This document shows positions 18,755 through 27,262 of a stretch of DNA of 64,000 bases, one piece after another. The translations under genes and the position numbers were made by a program. This DNA is from Flammeovirga agarivorans (GTDB lineage: Bacteria > Bacteroidota > Bacteroidia > Cytophagales > Flammeovirgaceae). Every line of letters begins with the position of its first letter. Position 1 is the first letter of the stretch. The notes beneath the pieces were generated by a model. The model was given only the letters and a program-made list of their open reading frames with translations. It was not told the origin of the DNA and made no database searches. The stretch spans positions 746,318-810,317 of the forward strand of contig NZ_JABAIL010000003.1 of the NCBI RefSeq assembly GCF_012641475.1, given 5' to 3'.

Positions 18755-20605
18755 TTGTTTTTAACAGGCAAAATTATTTTGAATTCTTTATCAAGTTTTT
18801 TTACTCTTTTTTGTGTTTCTTTACTTCTATTTGTGCCTACTATTACTCAAGCTCAAACTCCGCAGATAGAAAAAATAAAAGCCGCCCAACATGTATATAT
18901 GTGGGGTGAAGGAATGGGGATCACAACCGACGAAGCCGATCAACAGGCTTTGAGAACTTTGATTTCACAGATTTCATTATCTGTAGAAAGTCAGTTTAGT
19001 ACGCAGTCTTGTTATGGTACAGGAAGTGAACTAAAGGAGAATGTTTCTTCTGTAGTCAACACTTACTCTAGTGCCACTCTGAACAATGCAGAACGTATCG
19101 TATTTGGGGAAGAGCCAGATGCTAAAGTCTTTAGATATATCAAAAGAGAAGATGTGGCAAAAGTCTTCACGAATCGCTACAATAAAATCAAAGAGTTTGC
19201 TCATTTTGGTGATAAGTATCTAGAAGAATTAAAAATTGCAGATGCAGTAAGGTATTACTACTGGGGTATGATTCTTACTCGATCACATCCAGATGCTAAT
19301 GAGCTCACATACAAATCCGAAATAGATTATCAGGAAAGAAATCTGATGACATATTTTCCAAAACAATTGGATGATATCTTTGAAGATATCGACTTTAAAA
19401 CAAAAGAGATCGAACTTGAAGAAGATCATAAAATTGTTCATCTAGGAGTGTATTACAAAGATCAAGAAGTACAAAACCTTGATTATACCTATTGGGATGG
19501 AAGAGATTGGTCAAGTATCGTTTCGGCAAAAGATGGAAGAGGAATCTTAGAATTTATGGGCCCTATGGCTGAATCAAAAGAAAATTCTAAGATCAAGATT
19601 GAATATATGTGCAAGAAAGAAGCAAAGATGGATAGAGAAGTGGAAGATGTTCTTTCAAAAGTGAAAGGTATTCCATTTAAATCTGCCTATCAGCCCATAG
19701 AATTCAATAAGAAGCAGAAAGTAGAAGTAGTCAAAAAGCCAGGGTCACCAACTACTAATACGACAAAAGACCTTAAATTTTCTGATGTCGTGGCATCAGA
19801 AGACTATCAGAATATAGTAGAAAAAGCAATTAAGTTATCTCAGAATCATGACTTTACCTCTTTATCTGAAATCTGTACTCCACAAGGGAAAGACTTTTTA
19901 GAAAGACTTTTTTCGTATGGTAGTGTCTCTATTTTACCCTCTGACGATGTGACTACTTTTAAAGTAGGTGATGTTACTGAAGTGAGAGCCGTCCCGATGT
20001 CGTTTTCATTTAGAAACAATAGAAAGTTTATTGAGGATGTAGTTTTTGGCTTTGATGTGAATGGGAAAATTGATCATGTCAACTTTGCGTTAAGTAAAAT
20101 TGCTTATGAAGACATCTTAAGCAAAAAGAACTGGCCCAAAGAAGAAAAACAATTGATCATCCATTTTATGGAGCAATACAAAACTGCATATGCACTAAAA
20201 AGATTAGATTATATCTCTTCGATATTCTCTGATGATGCACTAATCATTGTCGGTAACATTGTGAAAAAGTCGAATGGTCCTGAAAGTAGATTCGGTGATC
20301 ATACGGTGGTGAAGTACAATAAACAGACGAAAGCGGAATATATCGGGAAACTAAAATACCAATTCCAAAGAAAGGAATTTATCAATTTAAAATTCGAGGA
20401 CAGTACAATCAAAAAGGCAGGATATGATAAGCCAATTTATGGTATTCAGATCAAGCAGCATTATTTCTCTAACAACTATGGCGATAAAGGGTATTTGTTC
20501 CTAATGGTAGATTTAACTTCTATCAAAGAGCCAATGATCCATGTCAGAACATGGCAGCCTGAGAAAAATGCTAATGGGGAAGTGTTTGGTCTTGCCGACT
20601 TTTAA
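18755..20605 (+). CDS. Secreted LPP20-like protein with NTF2-like C-terminal part
   Basis: This exported protein of about 616 residues begins with a long hydrophobic signal sequence ending TQAQ. An LPP20-like segment follows, YMWGEGMGITTDEADQQA and then LRTLISQISLSVES, as in many Bacteroidota surface or periplasmic proteins. The region after about residue 340 looks like two related NTF2-like units, the second with LKRLDYISSIFSDDALI. There is no ATG before the signal peptide, so I take the TTG at 18755; a TTG at 18779 also fits. It is the first gene after a good promoter match and probably heads the operon that includes the caspase and PEGA genes. Its function is not known to me. Confidence 0.65.
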   Translation: MFLTGKIILNSLSSFFTLFCVSLLLFVPTITQAQTPQIEKIKAAQHVYMWGEGMGITTDEADQQALRTLISQISLSVESQFSTQSCYGTGSELKENVSSVVNTYSSATLNNAERIVFGEEPDAKVFRYIKREDVAKVFTNRYNKIKEFAHFGDKYLEELKIADAVRYYYWGMILTRSHPDANELTYKSEIDYQERNLMTYFPKQLDDIFEDIDFKTKEIELEEDHKIVHLGVYYKDQEVQNLDYTYWDGRDWSSIVSAKDGRGILEFMGPMAESKENSKIKIEYMCKKEAKMDREVEDVLSKVKGIPFKSAYQPIEFNKKQKVEVVKKPGSPTTNTTKDLKFSDVVASEDYQNIVEKAIKLSQNHDFTSLSEICTPQGKDFLERLFSYGSVSILPSDDVTTFKVGDVTEVRAVPMSFSFRNNRKFIEDVVFGFDVNGKIDHVNFALSKIAYEDILSKKNWPKEEKQLIIHFMEQYKTAYALKRLDYISSIFSDDALIIVGNIVKKSNGPESRFGDHTVVKYNKQTKAEYIGKLKYQFQRKEFINLKFEDSTIKKAGYDKPIYGIQIKQHYFSNNYGDKGYLFLMVDLTSIKEPMIHVRTWQPEKNANGEVFGLADF

Positions 20606-20682
20606 GCAACAATCATTCAAAATTTTTAGTATAGATAAACCCTAAATGGGATTTCATTTTCAATAATAGTAGAATAAACTTT

Positions 20683-21306
20683 ATGAAAACTTTTAGATTA
20701 TTTACCTCACTTTCAGTAATGTTACTGATGGTCTTTGCCGCCCAAACTTCTATAGCTCAGTCTAAAGCTCAAAAGAAAGAGATCAAAGCGAAGCTGAAAT
20801 ATTTCAAAAAAGAAAAAGCAGAAGTAATTGGTTCTTCTCGTTCTTTGGAAGTGCTATTAGAAAAGCACTATGCAAAATTAGATGCTGAAGGATACGAAGA
20901 GACTATTGGAGTTTCTGAAAACTGTCCAACAACCAACCTTTGCATACAGCATGCAACAAACAATGCTCAAGTACAATATGCCACGTTAGCGAATAGCTTT
21001 CTAAAAGGTAAAATGGTATCAGAATCAGGTTTGGATGCTGCTCGCCAAGAAGGTGCGATGGATAAATTTTATGCCGCTTATGAGAAGCAAATTTCTTCTA
21101 ATTTATCAGGGATTCTAAAGCAAAGCTTTGCTGTAAAAACAAAAGATCGTTTTGAAATTTACTTCTTAATCGACGAAGATGGTGCTGCTAGAGCGAGAAG
21201 ACAAGCCTTAGAAAGAGCAGTGGAAGAGTCGAGAGCCAACCAAGAGTGGGCAAACAGTGCTAGCAACTTTATTAATCAATCTCCAGATTCTTCATTAACA
21301 GAATAA
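20683..21306 (+). CDS. Small secreted protein, 207 residues, unknown
   Basis: The signal peptide is clear, MKTFRLF followed by a hydrophobic core and TSIAQS, with cleavage at about residue 25. The mature part is highly charged and helical. A middle section has two cysteines, Cys82 and Cys88 by rough count, in SENCPTTNLCI, which could form a disulfide or bind metal in the periplasm. I do not recognise the family. It sits 77 bases after the LPP20-like gene and 79 bases before the caspase start, on the same strand, so it is probably part of the same export operon. Confidence 0.6.
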   Translation: MKTFRLFTSLSVMLLMVFAAQTSIAQSKAQKKEIKAKLKYFKKEKAEVIGSSRSLEVLLEKHYAKLDAEGYEETIGVSENCPTTNLCIQHATNNAQVQYATLANSFLKGKMVSESGLDAARQEGAMDKFYAAYEKQISSNLSGILKQSFAVKTKDRFEIYFLIDEDGAARARRQALERAVEESRANQEWANSASNFINQSPDSSLTE

Positions 21307-21385
21307 TATGATTTGACATACTTCATTATTGATAGAAAATAGTGAAGTATTTCTTTCGTTTTACACCACAACAATCTTTACTCCA

Positions 21386-22510
21386 ATGAAAAAGCATTTA
21401 CTATCTTTCTTTCTATTCATTCTATCTACTTCTTACCTGACAGCTCAGAGTTCTTTTCAAACTTGGTTAAACCAAAAGGACCGTGACTATATGGCTTGGA
21501 AGGCTGCGGCTGAAAAAGCAGAACATGATTGGCGTTCAAATAGCGAAAGTGAATACGAAAGATGGCAGAGAGCCAATGGTATTACACCTTCACAACAACA
21601 AACGACGCAATCACCAACACAAAATCCTCAGAATGAGGAGGTAGTACAGCAACAGGTTGAAGAAATTCAACCCGAAGTAGTGGAAGAGACTATTGAAGCA
21701 GTAAATGGTGCTGCCCGAAAAAATCATAAAAATTGGGCAGTGATCGTGGGTGTTGCTAATTATAGAGACGAGGAGTTACGACTAAATTACACCAACGATG
21801 ATGCTTACAAGATGTATGCATTCTTTAAAAGTAAAGAAGGTGGGAACATCCCGGAAGATCAAGTAATTCTTTTAATTGATGAGGACGCTACTAAAAATGG
21901 AATAGAATCGTCTTTGAAAGAACTGTATTCTCAGGCAGGAGAAGAAGATGCGATTTATTTTTACTTTTCAGGCCATGGGAGTACCCAACATTTGGTAGCC
22001 CAGGATTGTGATGCGACAGTAAAACCATATTACGAAACAGTTGGCAATGAAGATATCCCGGTAGTACCTGGTTTAGTTACACATGCTCTTGTGAAAAAAG
22101 TGATGCAAGAAAGTAAAGCAAAATATAAGTTTTGTATTGTTGATGCTTGTCACTCTGGAAGTTTAGCTGCAGATAAAGCCAATCATTCAGAAACTATAAT
22201 TGCAAATATGGACGCTCCAGTTCAGCATTATCAGAATCTATCAGATATTGATAAAGGCGAGGTGTTCATATTATCCTCTAAAGGAGAAGAAACATCGGTT
22301 GAAGCTTCTTCAAAAAGACAAGGAGTATTTAGTTACTTCCTGATCAATGCACTATATGGTCAAGCGGATAAAAATAAAGACTTGTATGTTACGGTTTCAG
22401 AAGCATTTGCCTTCACAAGAGAAAATGTTAGAGACTATACAGACAAACAACAAACCCCAATTATTTGTGGTGATTTCAAAAACAATCTCATCATGTCAAT
22501 TGTGAATTAA
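21386..22510 (+). CDS. Secreted caspase-like protease (peptidase C14)
   Basis: This 374-residue exported protein has a signal peptide ending at about residue 21 (LTAQS), a Q-rich acidic linker (about 70-105), and a caspase-fold domain from about residue 115. The catalytic pair is present: His197 in FSGHGS and Cys255 in VDACHSGS. WAVIVGVANY is the usual first strand of metacaspase-like C14 domains. The protease would act in the periplasm or outside the cell, unlike the cytoplasmic caspases of abortive defence. The open frame begins at 21329, but ATG 21386 puts the signal peptide at the N-terminus. The next gene starts 8 bases after its stop, so the PEGA/barrel protein is probably co-translated and could be a partner or substrate. 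Confidence 0.85.
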   Translation: MKKHLLSFFLFILSTSYLTAQSSFQTWLNQKDRDYMAWKAAAEKAEHDWRSNSESEYERWQRANGITPSQQQTTQSPTQNPQNEEVVQQQVEEIQPEVVEETIEAVNGAARKNHKNWAVIVGVANYRDEELRLNYTNDDAYKMYAFFKSKEGGNIPEDQVILLIDEDATKNGIESSLKELYSQAGEEDAIYFYFSGHGSTQHLVAQDCDATVKPYYETVGNEDIPVVPGLVTHALVKKVMQESKAKYKFCIVDACHSGSLAADKANHSETIIANMDAPVQHYQNLSDIDKGEVFILSSKGEETSVEASSKRQGVFSYFLINALYGQADKNKDLYVTVSEAFAFTRENVRDYTDKQQTPIICGDFKNNLIMSIVN

Positions 22511-22518
22511 TTATTATT

Positions 22519-24924
22519 ATGAATAAGTCATTTTTTAAACTACTCTTATTCCTTTTGGTATTTATGAGTACTGCTTCTTATGCACAAAAACTATCAATTA
22601 TTGATTTTGAGCATAAGCAAACAGACATGGATGCAAAAGTGAATTTCCCAAGGGAAGACATTAATGGTGATAAATGTGCCATTATTAAAGTTCAAACCGA
22701 TCGTAAGGACTTGGAGTTTTCTCTAGGTACCAGTATTCAACATGAAGGTGTGGTACAAAAGATCGGAGAAGTTTGGGTATATGTACCTGAAGGCACTAGA
22801 ATGATCTCTATTGCTTCGCCAGAACTTAACAAAAAAGCCAATTATAATTTTCCAATGTCTATTAAGAAGTCTAACGTATATAGCATTACGTTAGAAGTAG
22901 GAGGAAAATTCATTTTTGAGCCAGAAAAGAAGAAATCCAGCTATGTGATTTTCTCTACTAAACCAGAAGGAGCATTGGTATATGTAGACGATCAGTTTGT
23001 AGGAACGGCCGAAGAATATGGTGGTGAAATACAGAAATTATATGAAGTCGGAACCTATAAATACAAGATAGAATTAGGTGATGAAACACTAGTTGAAAGT
23101 ACTTTCAAAATTGTAGAAGGTAAGAATACAAAGATTCATCATGACCTGATTGGAGGTGTTTATGTTACTTCACCTATTGAAGATGGGGCAACAATAAAAG
23201 TAGATGGGATGAATACTGGCCAAAAAACACCAGCTTATATTCCAAACATTCCTATTGGTAGAAGGAAAATCCAACTAACTCATAAATGGTATATCCCAGA
23301 ATCTAGAACAGTAGATGTTGAGGCGTTAAAAAGTGATACATTAAGAGTTTCAATGCGTCCAAATTTTGCTACAATTACTGTTAACTCTGAAGATAGAGGG
23401 GGGTATTTATATGTAAATAATAAATTATCTGAAGAAAGAACGTTTAGAGTGAGACCAGGTTTAGTAAAACTGGAACTAAAAAAAGATAAACATAAAACTG
23501 CGTATAAAGACATTAATGTTACTGTTGGAGAGAAGAAAATAATTGATTTAAACCCAACTCCGATTACAGGTACTGTACAATTCTCAGTAGTGCCAAGTAA
23601 CGCAAAAGTATATTTTAATGATGAGTTTTTAGGAAACACTCCTTTCGTTAGAGATGATGTGTTGATTGGTACTTATAGAGTGAAGATTCAGAAAGATAAG
23701 TATGCAACGTTAGCTAAAGATATTGTTGTTGAGGAAGGTAAAGTTACAGAGATCAATGATAGATTGTTAGAGTATAATCCTGACCTTGATGCTTGGAATG
23801 AAGCTTTGGCACTGAATACTGTAAATGGTTACAATAACTACATCTCTGCTTATCCACAAGGTGATTATGTAGCACAAGCAAGAGAAAGTATATTGGAAGT
23901 GGAACGTCAGAAAGTCGCTCAAAAAGATCATGCCGCTTGGGAAAATACAAAAGCGGAAGATACACCTGCAGGTTATAGAAAATACTTAAGAGAATATCCG
24001 AATGGGTATCATCAAACAGAAGCGAATTCTCGTTATAAAGAATTGGATAATCAAGCCTATAATGAAGCCATTACAAATGGAGCTTACTCTTATTACTTTA
24101 ACAATTTTCCTAATGGAATGCATTATCAAGAGTTAAAGGATAAGTATAGTAATGAAAGAATCGATGTAGATTATAATAACATGGTGAAGCATCCTACTAT
24201 TGCCAATTGTAATGCATTTATTCAGAATTATCCGAATAGCTCTAAGACTTCAACAGCGCATAGATACTTATATGAATTATATAAACAATCAAGTGATGCG
24301 TCATATAAGAAAAGAAAATATCAAGATGCCATTGATATGTTGAGTGGATATGCTTCAAAATACCCCAATTCACCATATACCAGTATGGCGTATTCGGAGA
24401 TTAAACAGATCAAGAAAAGGAAGAATAGAAACAGTTCATTCTTTATGTTGTATTCTTATGATGCTGAAAGTGATTTAGGGATTACAATGGGATCAATCAA
24501 CCATAATAAGATGGGCTTCTACACAGGTGTAAAGATGAATACAAACATGTTCTCTATCAACAAAATTAAGGAAGACGAACTGGATTCTGAAGGGTATAGA
24601 GCGACTGGAGTGGTGAAAGATACGAACCTTTCCATGTCAATGGGATTCACTTTTAATGTGGTTTACCCAGTATGGTTCTATGTAGGAGCAGGTTTTGGCT
24701 ACTATGGTAAGTACGTTGAGGTAGAAAGCAATAATCCATATGCATACGAGGATGTTTTTTATGCAGAAGATAAAGATAATTCTGGTATGAAAGTATTCCC
24801 TGAGGCGGGTGTTTATGGTAGATTATTTAATGCTGTTGTATTAAAGTATGGTATTAAATATCAAGACAAAGGATTGACACATCAATTTGGTGTTGGCTTC
24901 CCATTCTGGAGATATTCTTACTAA
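22519..24924 (+). CDS. PEGA-repeat, TPR-like and beta-barrel envelope protein
   Basis: The 801-residue protein has a signal peptide (to SYAQK), then an N-terminal domain of about 110 residues that is shared with the protein at 27263-29203. Several PEGA repeats follow, with units such as GALVYVDDQFVG and NAKVYFNDEFLGNTPF. A repeat region with YISAYPQGDY, YLREYPNGYH and NFPNGMHY resembles tetratrico-like units and runs to about 630. The last 170 residues are rich in G and aromatic residues, like a small outer-membrane barrel. PEGA units usually lie on the cell surface or bind carbohydrate. The start is an ATG 8 bases after the caspase gene. Its function is unknown; an outer-membrane anchor or scaffold is a guess. 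Confidence 0.7.
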   Translation: MNKSFFKLLLFLLVFMSTASYAQKLSIIDFEHKQTDMDAKVNFPREDINGDKCAIIKVQTDRKDLEFSLGTSIQHEGVVQKIGEVWVYVPEGTRMISIASPELNKKANYNFPMSIKKSNVYSITLEVGGKFIFEPEKKKSSYVIFSTKPEGALVYVDDQFVGTAEEYGGEIQKLYEVGTYKYKIELGDETLVESTFKIVEGKNTKIHHDLIGGVYVTSPIEDGATIKVDGMNTGQKTPAYIPNIPIGRRKIQLTHKWYIPESRTVDVEALKSDTLRVSMRPNFATITVNSEDRGGYLYVNNKLSEERTFRVRPGLVKLELKKDKHKTAYKDINVTVGEKKIIDLNPTPITGTVQFSVVPSNAKVYFNDEFLGNTPFVRDDVLIGTYRVKIQKDKYATLAKDIVVEEGKVTEINDRLLEYNPDLDAWNEALALNTVNGYNNYISAYPQGDYVAQARESILEVERQKVAQKDHAAWENTKAEDTPAGYRKYLREYPNGYHQTEANSRYKELDNQAYNEAITNGAYSYYFNNFPNGMHYQELKDKYSNERIDVDYNNMVKHPTIANCNAFIQNYPNSSKTSTAHRYLYELYKQSSDASYKKRKYQDAIDMLSGYASKYPNSPYTSMAYSEIKQIKKRKNRNSSFFMLYSYDAESDLGITMGSINHNKMGFYTGVKMNTNMFSINKIKEDELDSEGYRATGVVKDTNLSMSMGFTFNVVYPVWFYVGAGFGYYGKYVEVESNNPYAYEDVFYAEDKDNSGMKVFPEAGVYGRLFNAVVLKYGIKYQDKGLTHQFGVGFPFWRYSY

Positions 24925-24944
24925 TTTTTATAAAGAAGAAAATA

Positions 24945-27170
24945 ATGAGAAAGTTTATAAAATTTCTTTTTCTCCTAATTTCCTGTGGTTTAATTCAGGC
25001 ATGTAATAATGTTTCTTTACAGGAATTAGAAGAGCAGAATTTAATTGATACATCTGCTTTAGATGAAAAAGGAGCAGTGAGCCAGGCAACAATTATGCTT
25101 CCTGGAGGTGTGCCATTAGAGGTACTTAGAATTAATGGAGGTACTTTTATGATGGGTAATGAAGTGGGGAATGACGATGAAACTCCGCGTCAAGTTACTT
25201 TAGATTATTACTATATTTCGAAGTATGAGATTACACAAGAACAGTGGCAAGCTGTTACGGGATCAAACCCAAGTAATACCATCGGCTATAACTATCCTGT
25301 AGAGTCAGTTTCTTATTATGATATTCAGAATTTTATTGAATCTCTTAATAGTTATACTGGTGAACAATTTAGATTACCCACTGAAGCAGAATGGGAATAT
25401 GCCGCTAAAGGAGGTGCAAATACCATGTATTCTGGTAGTGAATTTTATGATGATGTAGGTTGGTTTGTCAATAATTCAAATTCACTACAAGAAGTAGGAA
25501 CCAAACAACCCAATGCTTATGGTCTTTATGATATGAGTGGTAATGTTTGGGAATGGGTATATGATTGGTATGGGGAATATCCTACATATGAAGAATCTAA
25601 CCCAACTGGACCATCTTATGGTGAGTACAGAGTGGTAAGAGGTGGTTCTCATAATTCATCTATTGATATTGGAGTAACATTAAGAAATGGTAGTGAGCCA
25701 GATGCTTCTTATAATGATGCAGGTTTTAGGTTAGCAGCATCGGATGTTACAGCCAATAATCAAGAGGAAGAAGTAGAAAATGAATCATTGACTATCAACA
25801 TTGCTGAATATACTACAATGGAAGTGATAAGAATTCCTGGTGGTGAATTCAATATGGGATCTGATTATGGTGATTATAATGAAACGCCGGTACGTAGTGT
25901 TAGTGTTTCTGACTTCTACATGGGTAAATACGAGGTGACCCAAGCACAATGGGTTGCTGTAATGGGATACAATCCAAGTACCTACTATGGAGATAATTAT
26001 CCTGTTGATAATATCTCATGGGAAGAAGCTGTTAATTTCCTTGAAAGAATCAGTAACTATTCTGGTTACATATTTAGGTTACCGACTGAAGCAGAGTGGG
26101 AATATGCAGCAAAGGCAAATGAAAACTTCACTTATGCTGGTAGTGATAATATCAATGATGTTGGTTGGGTTGGAAGTAACTCATTTGAGGCTCCAAGTGA
26201 AGTAGGTACTAAAAAGAGTAACGCTTTTGGTTTGTATGATATGACTGGTAATATCTCTGAGTGGGTATACGATTGGTATGATACGTATTCATATGATGAT
26301 ACCTATAATCCTTATGGTCCAGCTTATGGTACCTATAAAGTATTAAGAGGAGGGTCTTATTTAACGATTGATGATGCTTCAACAAATACTTACAGAGGGT
26401 ATATTTTACCAACAGGATCTGTACAAGCATTAGGTTTTAGAGCGGTAAGTTCTACTGTTCAAGAAGATCCTATCTATGAAGAGGAAGAAAATGACTATTC
26501 TCAGACTATTTATTTAAATGAAAGTGTGACAATGGAAATTATCAGAATTCCTGGTGGATCATTTAATATGGGTGGAGACTCCAATCATGATAATACTTTC
26601 CCAATTCATGAAGTTGCTGTAAACGATTTCTATATGTGTAAATATGAAATAACCCAAGATCAATGGTTTGCGGTTATGGGATATAATACAAGTTCTCATA
26701 GAGGTGGGAATTATCCTGTAGAGAGTATTTCATACAATGATATCATCAATTTTATCAATAGGTTAAACGAAATAACTTCTTATTCCTTTAGGTTACCAAC
26801 AGAGGCAGAGTGGGAATATGCGGCTAATGGAGGTGAAACATATCAATATGCAGGATCAAGTTCAATCAATAGTGTTGCTTGGTCTAATCAAACATCTAAT
26901 TCTACCCAATATGTAGGTCAGTTAAATCCTAATGGTTATGGATTATATGATATGAGTGGCAATGTAGCTGAAGTCTGTAGTGATTGGTTTGGAAATTATC
27001 TTTACGGATATCAGAATAACCCTACTGGTCCAACCTCTGGAACATATAGAGTAATTAGAGGTGGTAGTTTTGCTCACAATTATTCCTATTGTTCTACTAA
27101 AGCAAGGTTATCTTTTTACCCTACAAGTAAGTATAACTATGTAGGTTTTAGGTTAGTTGCTGATTATTAA
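24945..27170 (+). CDS. Lipoprotein with three SUMF1/FGE-like domains
   Basis: The 741-residue protein begins with a lipoprotein signal whose lipobox is LIQAC (Cys20). Three tandem SUMF1 (formylglycine-generating-enzyme-like) domains follow, at about residues 45-270, 280-505 and 525-741. Each has the marks GGxFxMG, FRLPTEAEWEYAA, YGLYDMSGN and RVIRGGS. The first two lack the Cys pair found near RGGS in true FGE, and the third has one Cys (NYSYCST). I therefore do not call it a formylglycine enzyme; generic SUMF1-fold domains also serve as binding or display modules. It starts 20 bases after the PEGA/barrel gene and ends before a terminator, so it closes the operon. Confidence 0.85.
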   Translation: MRKFIKFLFLLISCGLIQACNNVSLQELEEQNLIDTSALDEKGAVSQATIMLPGGVPLEVLRINGGTFMMGNEVGNDDETPRQVTLDYYYISKYEITQEQWQAVTGSNPSNTIGYNYPVESVSYYDIQNFIESLNSYTGEQFRLPTEAEWEYAAKGGANTMYSGSEFYDDVGWFVNNSNSLQEVGTKQPNAYGLYDMSGNVWEWVYDWYGEYPTYEESNPTGPSYGEYRVVRGGSHNSSIDIGVTLRNGSEPDASYNDAGFRLAASDVTANNQEEEVENESLTINIAEYTTMEVIRIPGGEFNMGSDYGDYNETPVRSVSVSDFYMGKYEVTQAQWVAVMGYNPSTYYGDNYPVDNISWEEAVNFLERISNYSGYIFRLPTEAEWEYAAKANENFTYAGSDNINDVGWVGSNSFEAPSEVGTKKSNAFGLYDMTGNISEWVYDWYDTYSYDDTYNPYGPAYGTYKVLRGGSYLTIDDASTNTYRGYILPTGSVQALGFRAVSSTVQEDPIYEEEENDYSQTIYLNESVTMEIIRIPGGSFNMGGDSNHDNTFPIHEVAVNDFYMCKYEITQDQWFAVMGYNTSSHRGGNYPVESISYNDIINFINRLNEITSYSFRLPTEAEWEYAANGGETYQYAGSSSINSVAWSNQTSNSTQYVGQLNPNGYGLYDMSGNVAEVCSDWFGNYLYGYQNNPTGPTSGTYRVIRGGSFAHNYSYCSTKARLSFYPTSKYNYVGFRLVADY

Positions 27171-27177
27171 TGATATG

Positions 27178-27250
27178 GGACTCTCTCATTTCTACTGTTC
27201 TTGTAAAGCTTAGATTACTTGAATGATAGTCTTGGGAGAGTTTCTTTTTA
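27178..27250 (+). terminator. Extended-hairpin terminator after the SUMF1 lipoprotein
   Basis: ACTCTCTCA at 27180-27188 pairs with TGGGAGAGT at 27233-27241 (one G-U pair) around a loop of about 44 bases that can itself form an imperfect inner stem. It is followed by TTTCTTTTT. It separates the caspase/PEGA operon from the downstream PEGA-SUMF1 gene, but the next start is only about 20 bases on, so partial read-through is possible. Confidence 0.6.
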
Positions 27251-27262
27251 CTTTACTCAATA

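Noticed and set aside
18691-18909. 72-residue ORF overlapping the LPP20-like gene
   Set aside because: Out-of-frame shadow that overlaps the promoter and signal peptide, with no RBS.
20630-20665. Attenuator hairpin between the LPP20-like and next gene
   Set aside because: AACCC/GGGAT-type pairing is only about 5 bp with no strong T-tract.
21329-21385. Earlier start for the caspase gene
   Set aside because: The extra residues precede a clear signal peptide that starts at ATG 21386.
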